Part shown: positions 1 to 12,217 of the stretch, one piece after another
Numbering within the stretch: position 1 is the first letter of the stretch
Layout: every line of letters begins with the position of its first letter
Source of the DNA: Cryptomeria japonica
Taxonomy: Eukaryota > Streptophyta > Pinopsida > Cupressales > Cupressaceae
DNA: 64,000 bases
NCBI RefSeq assembly: GCF_030272615.1
Contig: NC_081414.1
Coordinates: forward strand, 46,678,501-46,742,500
Direction of reading: 5' to 3'
Program-made: the position numbers and the translations under genes
Notes under the pieces: model-generated
Seen by the model: the letters and a program-made list of their open reading frames with translations, nothing else
The model's database searches: none
Told to the model about the DNA's origin: nothing

Positions 1-1071
1 ATTGCATAGGAGCGGGGTTTAGAACCCCCGCGGGGCCTCGGTCGTGCAACCCCTGTGCGGGCCGCAACTCTCACAGAGGCCACAGCCCCTATGTGGGCCG
101 TGACCCTCACAGGAGGCCGTGCACCACCGCGCTGGCATCCCCAACAAATGCCGCCATCTGCCATGGCCGTCGCCAAGTCTCCCCAATTTGGCCCTGCACC
201 AAAAATTGTAAGCAAAAAAAAAAATATTAAACCCTAGCTCGGGTAGGGCTAGGGTAATAATAATAGAAATGGTAAAATTTATAATTTAAGGGTATTTTAT
301 AATGCAAAATCCCTAGCTAGGGTTTGCATGAGTTTGTTTCTTTTATAAAGTTGGGAAAAATTGTTTATAGTAATTTAATATATATATTTATATATGTAAT
401 TATATATAAATATAAATATTTAAATACACATAAATGAAAATATAAATAGAAAATTGTGGATATTAAAGAATAAAATATATCTTTAGGTTTTAATGTTTAT
501 TTAGTGTTGCAGATTTTTAAGAGTATATAAAATCAAGTGGGCAAACATTATTTTTAAAATCAACCTAAGGGTATTTCTTTTTAAAAAGAAAGGGGTTGAG
601 ATTTAATTAACATACTTGGATATAGGTTTTTGAAATTAAATCTTATAGGATGTTTTTTTGTCATAGGCTTAATTGTACCTTAGTTAATTTAATTTGAACA
701 CATTTTAAGTATGGATTAAAATGGATTAATTAAAGTATATTTTAATTACGGATTAAATGGATGCTAGGAGAATAATTTTAATTAGCTTTCTAAAATCAAT
801 TAATGGCTATCTGAGATTAATTTTGCCTGCACCATATAATTATCTGAATTAGTTGAATTATTAAATTCGAGTAGACAATAAAACTACTCACTTAGAATTC
901 CACATTTAATTTTATTTATTTTTGAATATTTGAGCTAGTAGATAAAGTTAATCTAAGTATAGTTAAAACAAAACATGTTGTAGTATTTTATACTTGTCGA
1001 TTTAATGTTTTAAAAGTTATGTTTTAAAAAAAAAAATTATCCCGATCTTGCCCTAAATTTTGGGCATGACA
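1..1071 (-). repeat. LTR-like segment, copy 1 (partial, runs off the left edge)
   Basis: On the minus strand the right edge reads TGTCATGCCCAAAATTTAGG, a typical start for a plant (often Gypsy) LTR. The copy at 5437-6483 matches it in order: the shared right end (CCCTAAATTTTGGGCATGAC), an A-run just inside it, a long AT-rich middle, the 'ccctagc..gggtagggctagggta' block (229-256 here, 5665-5692 there) and a GC-rich block (1-190 here, 5440-5640 there). Divergence is high, so the copies are old. The left end is outside the window. The short GC-rich ORF at 55-237 lies in the GC block and is not supported as a gene. Confidence 0.6.
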
Positions 1072-1074
1072 TTG

Positions 1075-1820
1075 TGAGTAATACTCCCACACCTTTTTCT
1101 TCCCTTCCTCATCGCCTAGTTAGCCCTCTATCTGCAATCTTGAGAATTTACCTGCTCGGGTAGCCACCCAGATAACATAGGAGGTAAAGAAGAATTTCTT
1201 TATTTGATGCACCTCCTTCATCTTCTTATGGATGTTATCAGAGAGAATTTGGGCCTAGTCGAAGTATTGTTTCCCTATTAGTATAGTTGTCATGAAATAG
1301 AACATCCAAGGATGGAAGTGCCAACAATCTTCCTCTTCTCTTCTAACTAGTTCTCATTCATATGACTCTTGTTTGAAGCAATATTGTTATTCCTTACTCT
1401 GACAACTTCTTCTTCGATAGTCAAGAGTACTTCATCCCTCGTAGGGATGCCAAACACAAATCCCAACATATCCACTGATAAATCAATTACAGTTCTTCCT
1501 TGATCATCTGTGCACTTTTTGGTGTTTGCATTGTAGAACTATTAAATGGTCATAATGAATTCAGGGGCTTGGACTGATTGCAGAAAAATGGTTGCCTCCA
1601 CCAAACGTGATCTCTTAATTCTCCTCAGCATGGCCTCTGGTCTCGGTATGTCCAATTGTGTTTTGATTTCTTCCAACTCGATGTGCCCCACCTTTGTATC
1701 TGTCATCCATTTAATTTGGTCATCCAACTTTGAAACATAGACCTACCCTTGATATTGATATTTCATGGTTACGGGAAGCTTGTCCAACTCCTTGCCTCTC
1801 ATGTTGAAAGTTGGGTCCAT
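1075..1820 (-). pseudogene. Relic of a TE gag-like / hypothetical transposon protein
   Basis: Reading leftwards from an ATG at 1820, the minus strand gives a mostly continuous frame (DPTFNMRGKELDKLP near the start, then QIKWMTDTKVGHIELEEIK around 1720-1665, then IDLSVDMLGFVFGIP around 1480) with stops at several points. It ends just before the LTR-like start at 1071, so it occupies the interior of a minus-strand LTR element. The step '..IDLS.D.....VFGIP' resembles 'I.IT.DYI.KVFELE' in the long ORF at 49160-52206, so the two may be remote relatives. I do not recognise the family; no zinc knuckle, protease or reverse transcriptase motif is visible. Real coding past is fairly likely, function unknown. 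Confidence 0.45.
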
Positions 1821-1894
1821 CTAAATGCCTCGATTTGCAAGACAAAATCACAAATTAGTCCATTGCATAATTAAAAAATATCAATAATATCATC

Positions 1895-2255
1895 CACCTT
1901 GTGACTCTGGGGTTTTGAGGTGAATAAATTCCTTCTAAGACAATTGACTTTGGAACTCAAGGGTTATAGGCTTCTGAGGTTAGCATAGGCTTGAAAAAAC
2001 TAAGTCCAAAACTCTGGGGTTTTGGGGTTCTGGGGTAGATAAAACAAATGGAGTCTAGAACTTTGGGGTTCTAGAGTAAATAGGAAAAGCTCACTATGGC
2101 ACTTTGGGGTACCGGAGTGTCACGGTAGTTCAATCGAGTGCCAAAAAGATGTTCAGAACTCTGGGACTCTGGGGTTCCGAGGTTAAAATAGTGGCCCGAT
2201 AGGAAATAACTTTGGGACTCCTAGGTTCCAGGGTTCTGAGGTTCTATGTAAGGCC
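1895..2255. repeat. Irregular minisatellite of the GACTCTGGGGTTCYGAGGT type, patch 1
   Basis: About seven degenerate copies of a motif close to GGACTCTGGGGTTCYGAGG followed by a variable spacer, near 1899, 1950, 2007, 2055, 2097, 2155 and 2209. Spacing is roughly 45-60 bp. A second patch lies at 6528-7320. No open frame runs through it. Confidence 0.65.
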
Positions 2256-2263
2256 TTCCCCAA

Positions 2264-5200
2264 ACCAAGCTTTGATTAACTTAGTTGACCATGTTTGATC
2301 CTATTAATAAATGCTTTATAATTCAATAGAATGGACTATGTTAGACAGATAGATTGGTGAGAAAAGTAATTGAACCAAGTTATAGAGTTATTGCACCTTG
2401 TGATGTACATTTTGATGTGTTAGGAATTTGAAATCCTAAAAGATCCATTGATTGGATAATCTTGATTTAACATATGTCAGCTATGTCTAGATGTAGAACT
2501 TATATGATTCTGTGATTAGGTAACATTGATGAATGTTGATGCTTCATTTATATGCTTTATGATAAAGAACTCTATATGATTCTAGAACAGGATAAATTGG
2601 AGATGATGTATGTCATTATTGGACTTACAAGACTTTATTATGATAATAGAATTAAGATTTATGTTTTATGTGTGGACCAAAATTACGAGAATTATGATAA
2701 TTGCTTATGTGGATTTAATTGGATATGAGATATATTGAATTATTCAAATGAAAATTGTATGCGAAGTGTTTGATGTGTATTCTAATTCACATGTTTAATA
2801 TTATACGAGGTTATTGGAAATTACTAATGTGTATTTGAGTGGCATAGGAAAAGATATCCATGTGACCTTGGAAATATTACGGAGAACCAAACCTAGACCT
2901 ATGTATGTTCATAAAACTAGGGTTTGTCTATTTGGAGAGACAACACCCCGTTTGTGTCATATTTTATTCGTAATAGTAAATGATGCATGTATGTTAAATG
3001 TTATTCATTTGATTTACTTAAATCCAACAAGAGACAAGATTTCATTTACAAATTTGTAAAAGTATTTTCTTTGTGTCACTTGACACATGTGTTGATTTAT
3101 GTTTGAGTTTTTAAATTTGTCTCTTGGAGGGAATTGTTTAACTATAGCTTTTTCAATTAAATTTAATGTGACTCCATAATTGCCTTAGGTAAAGAATCTT
3201 TGGGATGGTCAATTTAGGTTTGACCCGAAAATAAACTTCAGAGGGGTTTAAAAAGAGTTAAATGGACTCTTAAGGGTAGTTTGATAGGGTTTCTTAAAGC
3301 CCATAAGGTATACCTAAGGGTTAGGGATAATTTTAGGCAAGTTTCTACTCCCATGTGTCATTTTAAACACCCTAAAAAGTGACTTTTCTAAGTTCTGCGA
3401 AAATGGAAATTAGAAGGCTTGAACTGAATTGTAAACCTTCCCTTTCGAATGAGAGTTCCCTTTCCTATTTTACCTTTCCTTCCTTTTTAGTTTTTGGAAA
3501 CTTGTGAGAACTCTCACAAAGGGATTCTTAAGCAAGAATTAGAAAATTAGTGGGTAATCACCCACTCTCTATTTTTTGGAGACAAAAGAATTTTGTAAAG
3601 AAAAAGATAGAATTTGGTTTGAGAATTTTGGCTAAGGGTAGAAAGAGAAGAACCATGGAATTGGGCTGCTCATCCTCAACAAAACTAGCATACCTTTGAA
3701 TAGTTTAAGGTTGGTTGTATTTTTCTTATAATGATTTCTTACTGCATGTGTTTTGAAAGTAATGTTTGTGTAAAATACTAGTTTCCATGCATGTTCTCTT
3801 GGAAACTTATTTGATATTTTATGTTTATACATAGTATGTGTTTTGGGAGTAATCAAGCCCTCCTACTCTTGGGAGAGAGGAGGATCTTGTGGGTGGTAGA
3901 AGTGACAGCCCTCGATTGAGAGACTCTCATTTTGAAAGTGATCACAAGGGAATTTATGTGACCCTTACTGCATGGCTTGTTTATGCATTGGGGGCAATAA
4001 GGAGGGAAATAAGGCATGAATACCTTGGGGGGCATAAGGAATAAGGGGTTGATTATGTTATACTTGGTGTATTTGATTTGCCATGAGGTGGTTATATGTT
4101 TTGGTTTGCCATGAGGTGGCTATTTGTTTTACCATACGTGCAGTCTCCTCAGGGTACTTGGTCCACTACCACCCTTGAAAAGACATCACCAATGTGTGGT
4201 GCAGTGTAGCCTAGGTTTGGGAGTGTGTTTTGAGTTTGTGTGTATTCTGTCCTCGTGTTTGCATGTTTGTTACTTGTCTAGGGCTTGGTTCTTCGAGCTC
4301 AGGGGTGGCTACCAGTTAACCTAGGCTGGAAGGTGAGCACTCCATGGTCATATCCTTTGATTATTTGCAGGTTGTTGGAAGGAAAGAATAGGACAAGTGG
4401 AAGTTTTCTAGAGTAACTTGTTGCAGAAAAATATTTGCATATGTAATTTATTATTTTGAAAAGTCCTCTTTTATTAGGAATGAGAGACTCATTGTAAAAT
4501 GACAATAAAGTCCTTGAAATATGTTTTAAAGAGTTGTAATATTTTAGTACGCTAAATTGTAGAAAAGAAATAAGAATTTTTCTAGTTATAGTTTTTCTAT
4601 GGTTCTAAAGAAAAATAAAACATTGTGTGAATAGGATATTTAGAAAAGAAAGAAAATTGATTATTTACTTTAGGCATTTAAAACAACATATTAGAAAGAA
4701 AATATAATGGTTGAAGTAGGCTGAAAATAAAAGTATTTAGATCTATACATGGAATTGTAAAAGTAATTTTATCTAAATCGGTTATTTAAATTATTTGCAG
4801 AAAATGAAACCAAAAATATGATAGCCATCTCTAAGGTTTTATTTAATAAATTATAAAGTATCTAGTTGCTATTAAATTATTAATTTTTGTCAGTTAATTA
4901 ATTGATGCTAGTTTTATCAAATTTTGTCATTTATTAACTCATAGAAAATAAGAAAAAAATCTAAAAAGTTTGTTACAAACATCTATAAAGATTTATTTTA
5001 TTTTAATTTCTAGTATTCTTTTATAATTGCTGTTCTAACTATATTAAATTTTATTATCAAAGTAAACCTATATTTAAACAAGCTAGCTATTTTATTTAAG
5101 AAAATAGAATGTTATTACAAAGAATTAAATACATAAATTTAACCCAGAAGAATTTAACTGATTTGTTAAAATGTTTCAACATTTATTTGCAAAGAAAATG

Positions 5201-5436
5201 CCCTAGTTCTGATTTTCAACTAGAATAGATTTATATATAGATGATTAAATTTATTTGCATTTAAATTTGATAAAATGAATCTCCTTCCAAAGAAAAAAGC
5301 ATTCAGATATAATTATATATATATATATATATAATTTAATGAATATTATCAAAGGAAAACCATCATTTTAGACAAAAGCAAAAAAAAAAAATACTAAACA
5401 GAACAAATTTTTTAAAAGATAAAAAAATAAATAAAT
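2264..5436. other. No gene seen; AT-rich, possibly part of a long LTR
   Basis: No reading frame in this stretch shows a protein family. It holds a two-copy 28-bp repeat (TTTGCCATGAGGTGG at 4077-4091 and 4105-4119), an A/T-rich block (4500-5400) and a short AT run near 5313-5331. If the LTR-like copy 2 extends further left than copy 1 allows me to see, part of this stretch would be LTR; I cannot place that boundary because copy 1 is cut by the window edge. Confidence 0.4.
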
Positions 5437-5809
5437 AAATTTGCATAGGGAATTTCGGGAGGGGGCCGAACCCCCACTATGCGCACACACAGTGGGCGGT
5501 ACCAAGGCACCACCACTATGTGGGCACATAATGGGCAGCGCCGCCTATGGCTCCACCACTGTGTGACCACACAATGGTGGCCGGGGAGGAGCTGCCGCCG
5601 CCATCCTTGGACGCCATGACAAGACCCCGCCCCCTGCACAAAACAGGTTGCAAGAAAATGAAAACCCTAGCCGGGTAGGGCTAGGGTAGATGTAGAAATG
5701 AGAGATGAAAAGAAATAAAATATAAAAGGGCATTAATATATAAATATAATTAGGGTTTCATGGATTCTCTTTGGTAAATATAAAATATATATATATATAT
5801 ATATGTTAT

Positions 5810-5842
<33 letters not shown>

Positions 5843-5847
5843 GTTAT

Positions 5848-5899
<52 letters not shown>

Positions 5900-6483
5900 C
5901 ATATATATAGATGTTGGGTAATGTGTTAATAATATCGTTTAAGGAAAAAAAAAATATAATTTAAATTATATATATTAAAGAGTTTTTTTTTAAAAAAATT
6001 TAATGATGTTCTAGTTTAAATAATTGTTAATAATGTTGGCTAAGGGCAAAGGGTAGGTCAAATATTTTATTAGAATTTTGTTGTTAAACATAAGGATATA
6101 AAATTAAAGTGATGCTTTTAGATGATATTAGTAATGAACTGGTGGAAGATATTCCCTTGAAATTAATTGTCTCATTGGTCGATTTATTTTAATAATTGAT
6201 TAAAATGTATTTTAGGCAATTTAGACTTATTAGAGATTAACAATATCTTCGCCAAATATTTTGGGAAGTTTAATTTAATTAACTAATGACCAACTTTGAT
6301 ATCTTATAGGAAATCCACTTTTAACTTTCAAATTATTCTCATCTACTTGAGTTAATGTTTTAAGTTACTCAAAACATAGTTGAGATAGACTTGCAAATGC
6401 ATTTCATATTCGTAACTTTAATGTCTTAAGTGCGCTTTTAAAAAAAAAAATTATCCCGTACTTGCCCTAAATTTTGGGCATGA
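5437..6483 (-). repeat. LTR-like segment, copy 2
   Basis: Matches copy 1 (1-1071) block for block, including the GC-rich block at 5440-5640 and the A-run followed by TTATCCCG..TTGCCCTAAATTTTGGGCATGAC at 6440-6482. Its right edge differs by one base from copy 1 (GACC instead of GACA), so the canonical TG start on the minus strand is lost or the end is eroded. No target duplication can be tested because copy 1 is incomplete. Whether the two are the LTRs of one element or come from two elements is unresolved. Confidence 0.6.
5784..5897. repeat. AT microsatellite with an internal ~40-bp duplication
   Basis: A nearly pure TA run of about 114 bp, interrupted twice by TATGTTATTATATA and twice by TATACATATA, so a block of about 40 bp containing both interruptions is itself duplicated. 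It lies inside LTR-like copy 2 and has no counterpart in copy 1, so it expanded after the copies separated. Confidence 0.85.
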
Positions 6484-6527
6484 CCTTCTAGGTAATTCAC
6501 TCATAAATTTTTGAAATAATATGAAAC

Positions 6528-7320
6528 TTTGGGGGTCTGGGGTGAAAGAACGACCCAAAAGGAATCAACCTTGGAACTTCGAGGTTCCGAGGTGAATAAA
6601 ACTACCTAGCCCGGAACTCCTGGGGTTCGGGGTTCCGGGGTTAGGAAAATCTAGGGCACGCGGGAAGAACAAGACATGCCAAACGAGGAGCATAAAAAAG
6701 AAAAAATCTAAACTAAAAAACTAAAAGATCTAAACATGAAAACACAAGGAAGGAGAAAAATCTACTAACCTAGTGAGAAAACATGCAAAAACCTAGCAAC
6801 ACAGAGGTGTGAAGTCTTGAGGTCACAACTGGAAGGTTTGGAAAACTTGAGTGCACAAATGAACTTAGAAAATTTCATTCCTCCTATTTATACCCCCCCA
6901 AACTTCATCGGTACAATCGCCTTAAAAAAGACCTCGAGAGCCCGAGGTTTCAGACTTCCGAGGTGACAAACAAAAAATAAACAAAAAAAAAAAAGGCAGA
7001 CAAGACACCTCGAGATTCCTTGGTTTCAGGGTTCTGAGGTGAAAGAGCAAAAGAAAGAAAAAATCACCTTGGGACTCTAAGGATCTAGGGTTCCAAGGTG
7101 AAAGCCAAAAACACCAACAAACCTCGAGACTCTGGGGTTTCAAGGTTCCAAGGTGAAAAAAGAAAAGAAAGCAAAACAACCTCGGGACTCTGGGGTTCCA
7201 AGGTAAATAACAACGAAACATGAAGAACTTGGGATTTTGGGACTCTGAATTCTGAAGGATTCAATGACAGAACAAATACAAACCACGACTTCAAGACTTC
7301 GGGGTTCTGGAGTGTGTAGG
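6528..7320. repeat. Irregular minisatellite of the GACTCTGGGGTTCYGAGGT type, patch 2
   Basis: About ten copies of the motif seen at 1895-2255, for example near 6571, 6612, 6932, 7007, 7065, 7120, 7180, 7226 and 7290, usually as CTCGRGACTCTGGGGTTCCA followed by AGGTGAAA. The minus-strand frames across it (6922-7369) read as repeated Pro/Glu/Leu-rich text and overlap each other, so they reflect the repeat and not a gene. A TATA box for the minus strand lies between the two halves of the patch. Confidence 0.7.
6885..6892 (-). promoter_or_regulatory. TATA box (minus strand)
   Basis: The minus strand reads GGGGGGGTATAAATAGGAGG, a near-perfect plant TATA box, followed downstream (leftwards) by about 200 bp with no clear gene. 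It sits between copies of the GGGGTTC minisatellite. A promoter of a decayed LTR element is the likeliest origin; I see no intact gene it could serve. Confidence 0.45.
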
Positions 7321-7384
7321 AAAAGACTAAAATAAAACAAAGCCACATAAAGCAAAAAGAAGGACCCATATTTTCAAGACAAGG

Positions 7385-8880
7385 AAACTAATGGGGTTAG
7401 GTATGTAGGGCATAACATAACCTTTTCTAATAGCTTCTTCATACACCTACCCCAATTCTTCCCCAATCCATTCTATACATTGCTTATCGAATTTCATAGT
7501 AAGACCATCCGGACTGGGTGCTTTATCATTGTCAAGTGCCTTCTTAGTTTCTCCTATTGCAATTTCTTTGTTAAGAGCCACAAAGTCTTCCCTAGAAATA
7601 TTTTTGGGTATCATGCTACTAATCTTCTCTCTAGATTTGAGTTTCTCTTGATTATTATCCTCATAAGTGAACAACTATTTGGAAAATTGGGAGAAAGCAT
7701 CCAAGATATCTGATTGGTCAGTGAAAATCTCCCCATCCACCTGAATACTGTCAATAGTAGCTCTGGCCTCCTTACATTTGAGGTATTGAAAAAAATATTT
7801 AGAGCCTCTATCACCACCAACCAACCAGTTCAATCTGGCTCTGGTTTGGGCCCCCTAACTTCAGACATTATGGATTCTTTTGAGAGTATCTTTGGCCTGA
7901 CATAGAGCATCTAGAGCATCAACATTAGAGGGGTTGTGCTGGATATCCCCCTCAACTTTAAGGAGCATGAAATGGGCCTCTGATTCTTTCTTCCTACCAT
8001 CCTTATCCCTCTTCCTATCCATAGTTTGAAAGAGATTCCTCCAATTCTTAACACATTCATTCCACCTATCAATGGGGTTGTCATGCTGAACCAGTTGCTT
8101 GTTGAACAACTTGATAATAAGAACAACGTGCATCATACCTTCTTCCTGAAGGAGGTTATAATTGAGTGCAAAGGCCTAATGATCCCAACAAGGTCTTTGT
8201 GGCAGCTCACTATGAGCAATCCTTGACACAATAGGGTGATGGTTAGATATGATGTAGGGGGTCACTTTTACAAGGATGCCACCATCCACCATATTAAATC
8301 TGAAGAAATCCTCATTGTAATAAAATCTATCCAATCTACTCTATATCCTCACGTTCCCTTGTTGAAAATTGCACCATGTGTACCATATATCCTTGAAGTC
8401 CTTCTTCCTTCCTGCCAAGGGATCCACCATCTTAAATTTACTCAACTTTTTGGTCCAGAAAAAACTTTCCTCCCCTTTCCATTCAAATTTAATGCCACCA
8501 CTCTTATCAAGAGGGTCTTCAATCATGTTAAAACCCCCTCCAATTGACAAATCCACTTCCATAATTTAATTCTTTCCTTGTGGTCATTGGAAGCATATAT
8601 ATAATATATCCCACATACCAAGCCCTTAAATTCTAAGATAATCTAGACAAGTCTATTGCAAGGTGAGCACCCCCATCTAGAGACGAACTTGTTCCATTTG
8701 TTGTTAACAAGGATCACCGCACCACCTTTCTCTTTAGAATGTTTGGTAGCATAGTATTTAGCATCTCTCCAAATACATTTTAAACTAATGTCCAGGTAGA
8801 AATCCACCACCTTCACTTCTTGAATAAGAATAATGTCAATATCTTTGCACACTAACTCATTTGGGTGCATTTTCCGACGA
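7385..8880 (-). pseudogene. L1-type LINE fragment (endonuclease, linker, start of reverse transcriptase)
   Basis: Read from right to left: the endonuclease begins near 8870 with DIDIILIQEVK (usual DIILLQE.K), then GGAVILVNNKW, then NDHKERIKLWKW near 8600, GGGFNMIED near 8540 (family GGDFN), RLDRFYYN near 8330 and SNHHPIVS near 8240 (family SDHHP). A helical linker follows (8136-7861). The reverse transcriptase begins with IGETKKALDNDKAPSPDGL near 7550 and CIEWIGEELG near 7450, then the match stops at about 7385. Two catalytic endonuclease positions are lost (Asp to Gly in GGDFN, Asp to Asn in SDHHP), several stops and frame breaks are present, and the catalytic core of reverse transcriptase is absent. 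This is a dead fragment missing both ends. Confidence 0.85.
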
Positions 8881-10416
8881 AGATTTCTGACAAACTATGG
8901 GATTTCTTTTTCTTTGTCATATTTTACAACAGAATTTGTGTCAAATTTCCTTTTTTTTTAAAACCTTGCCCGCGTTCATTGGAATTACGACAACAATGGT
9001 TTTCATTGGAAGTCCTTGTTTGAATTCTGACACAAATGGGATATGTTTTGAAAAAAAGTAATATACACGCCTTCATTATTCGTGGGCACGGTGCAAAAAT
9101 TGGGAGAAGCGGGCACATGATGAGTGTTTTTTAAAGTTTTTGAGATTGGGTAATTAAGTTATGATCTCTTGCCATTGTCATTGTGTTATCTATTTTTTCA
9201 CTGCAAATCTGATTTACATTTTGCATTTTTTTACATTTACATTTTGCAGGTTGAGGCAATTCCAAGTGTCGACCCGGGTTTGATTCAAGTTTTAGAAAAT
9301 TCACCATTGTTTTTCTCCTAGCTTGCATTGGACGTATACATTCTCAAATTCTTTTTTGCATATTATAAACCCCAAATACTTCTTGCACAAAATAGTATGA
9401 ACACTAAGAGGGCTTTTTCTTGTACACGATCAAGCTCATGGTCTTTTTAGTTTTGTTTTGATGTCATGATTTTAATAGGGTTTCCTAGTTTATCTTGCAA
9501 ATTCTGTTGTTTTGTGTTTAAGTTGTAAGCTATATTCTGTTTAATTTATATTGGGATTCAATTCATGAGTGTCAATGATTGACATAGAGCAACCTACATT
9601 ATAATAACTTCTTTTTGTTTGGTATATTTGTAAACAAGTTCTTGAATCTCAAAACATGTCTTACCAAATATAGAGCATATATGTCATGCTTTCTGAAAGA
9701 AATGATGTGTAAATAAAAGGATGTCACCACCTCAAATTATCTTGTCCAACCGATAGAATTATAAGACTAGTCTATCGAGCTATCCTTTAAAATAGTAAAT
9801 AACCATTGTGTTTTGTGTATGGATATTGAAACATAACGTATCTTAAAATTTTTATTTACCTTTCGAAATGTTCCAGATTATATGTGGAGTCCACAACCTA
9901 TTACAAGGGTAGTAATATTGTTCCCATGTTCTCTCAGCTTTGTAACTTCCATTTTTTTCTTAATCATAAATACTTAGAATTTTATATTGGTTTCATATTG
10001 ATTCTTCAGCCTTTTTCAACGAAGAGTCAAGATTAAATAGATATAGGGTGTCTTCTTAGATTCGAGAGAAGGTGTTATAGAGTGTGGTGGACCAAATGAA
10101 TGATTAGGACTTATCAATATATATCAAGGTCATCCAATGCCTATTTATTTAGAGGCATTGAATAACAATGGAATTGCATGAGATCGTGGTTGCATCCTAC
10201 TAAAGTATTTGACCAAAGCTCCCATTTTACTTGTGGTGTTCTTGTGATTGTTTCATGATTGTTTGTTTCCAATGCATGAGTGGTTGAATACTTGCATGTA
10301 CATTACACTATCACCACCATCTCTTCACCTCTCCTCAAGATTTCTCCCAATTGGAACCCTTCATGAAGGGAAAGGGTACTTGTCAAATGATATGGTTAGC
10401 AAGGGATTTTGTGGAT
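8881..10416. other. No gene seen
   Basis: AT-rich sequence with scattered short frames and no recognisable domain, repeat array or RNA gene. Its last bases (ATGAG, 10417-10421) form the left target duplication of the Copia element that follows. Confidence 0.6.
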
Positions 10417-10421
10417 ATGAG

Positions 10422-10849
10422 TGTTGTGTAAATAAATTTTCATCATGGATATTATTACACTTTACTTAAGTTAACATAGGATAATGCATCTCTTCGTAGT
10501 TTGGATATGAGACATTTAGGGAAGTGTGCACATAGGGATATAGCTTGTAGGAGAAATTCCACATTTTGTGGTCTTATCTTACTGTTACACTCCACATTCG
10601 GTGGGTCATCAACCTCTTGTTGAATATTATATTATTTCTCCTACCTACCCTTGTTTCTCATTGAGTCACATGTCATGATTGTGTGCTCATATATCCATAT
10701 GGCCTTGCCTATATAAGCAGGCTCATATTCATTGTATTGGTTAATCTAGTTGATTATTTGTATATTGATGAGAATACAGTATGTTCTTGTCATTCTATTA
10801 TCTCTCTTTATGCTTTTCATTGTTCCCTTGATCTTGGCAAAATCTCACA
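10422..10849 (+). repeat. 5' LTR of the Copia element
   Basis: 428 bp, starting TGTTGTGTAAATAAA and ending TCTCACA. It contains a TATA box (TATATAAG, 10710-10717) about 140 bp before its end, followed by the region that would give the R and U5 parts. The partner is 16529-16977. Confidence 0.96.
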
Positions 10850-10861
10850 TGGTATCAGAGC
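10850..10861 (+). other. Primer-binding site (initiator tRNA-Met)
   Basis: TGGTATCAGAGC begins directly after the LTR and is the standard Copia complement of the 3' end of plant initiator tRNA-Met. Confidence 0.95.
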
Positions 10862-12217
10862 TATTGGGGTTTCATTGATTGGTTTTGGGAGACATCTTGG
10901 AAGGCTTCTATTTTTGGATCTGAGGGACTGCACTTTTTGTAGGCATCTTAGAGTGTATTCGACCTCACCATTGCGTCTGAGAGACCATTTCCATAAAAAT
11001 CGAGTATAAACTCAACCTATTTTGGTGAAAGTCAAATTTTGGGTGTTGGAGCAATTTTTTGCCCAATTTGGGTGGTACGGTACAAAATTTTCGGATTTGA
11101 AAAAAATTAAATTATTTTCTGAAAATTCTTTTTTCATTTTTAGAGAAAAAAAAGAGGGCATTTTTTTTTTTTTTATTTTAAAAAAAAGGAAGAATTTTTT
11201 TTTTAAAATAATATTTGTTTGGGGGTCCGTAGACCCCCCTCTGCCTCCGTCATACCTTTCCGCAGGTTTTGTAGGTGTACTGACCGACCTCAGCCACTAC
11301 GACTTGCCTTGACCATTGGACACCACTGCTTCCTAGCCCGCCGACCTTCGCAGCTTCCCGACCCGTCGTCCTTAGCCACAGCCAGCCCTCCGACAGCCGC
11401 CGGACCCACCTCCATCTGCCACCTTAGCAACTGAGCCCACCGTCTACCACCTCTGCCTACCACGTCACCCGCAGGCCCAGTTGCCTACTATGTCACCCAC
11501 ATGCCCAATTAGCTACCACGTTAGCATTTTCTGCCCAGTCAGCAGCACATAATCAGCGCTCAATCAACGCCCATTTAGCATTTTCTGAAAAATTTTAGAC
11601 CCCTCTCCATTGAGCAGTTTGGATTTTTGGGTCAACTTTGGAGGCTCAAAACTTGCTCAATTTTGCTCCTTTTTTGGTGCAATTATTTTTTTGATTTGGG
11701 CTAATTTTTCATGCTCTCTGCAGTGGTGTGGTTATTTTCTGATTTTGGTGCACAGGTTTTTCAAAATTTCTAGATTCTCTTAGCTGTACCTCTCCAATCC
11801 TCAATTTCACAACTTCAAAGGCTTCATTTGAGCTCATACAACCTCTTTTTCAAATGCCATTTTTTTTAAAGTGCATATTTTTTTGCCTCCTTTCGTACTC
11901 TATGATAAGTTTTCAGAGATTTTGAGTGGATATCGTACTTTCAGATATTGGTCTTTTTTGGCCTACTTGGTACTTGTAATTTGCTTGGATCTTAGTTTGG
12001 ATCTCTTGCATTATTAGTTTGAGTCTCCTTTGGCCTCATTGAGGCAGTTGTAAACTTCAAATCAGAAGTCCACTTTGGCATTTTTTGCAAGTGGCCCATT
12101 GTACACTTACTAAGTATAAAGTGCCAAATCATCATTTTGGGGGGGTGGGTTCTTTGATTAAGTGAATTTTGGGGGGTGTCTTGTGTGATTGTGCCTCTCT
12201 TTCCTATTTTTGTTGCA
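10862..12217 (+). other. Long untranslated leader of the Copia element
   Basis: About 1.36 kb between the primer-binding site and the gag start. It includes T-rich runs (11100-11220) and a C-rich block (11225-11560) with repeated phrases such as TACCACGT and TTAGCATTTTCTG. Short frames here (11022-11434) do not resemble proteins. Confidence 0.8.

Noticed and set aside
5400-5733. GC-rich minus-strand frames as coding
   Set aside because: The frames overlap, are low-complexity, and the block is shared with the other LTR-like copy without a conserved frame.
1-6483. Calling the two LTR-like segments a proven LTR pair of one element
   Set aside because: The left end of copy 1 is outside the window, no target duplication or primer site could be found, and the interior boundary near copy 2 is unclear.
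6922-7369. Three overlapping minus-strand frames rich in Pro, Glu, Leu and Phe
   Set aside because: The minisatellite repeat gives open frames in more than one phase; no domain and no single consistent protein.
11219-11434. GC-rich frame in the Copia leader as a gene
   Set aside because: It lies in a low-complexity C-rich block of the untranslated leader and matches no Copia protein.
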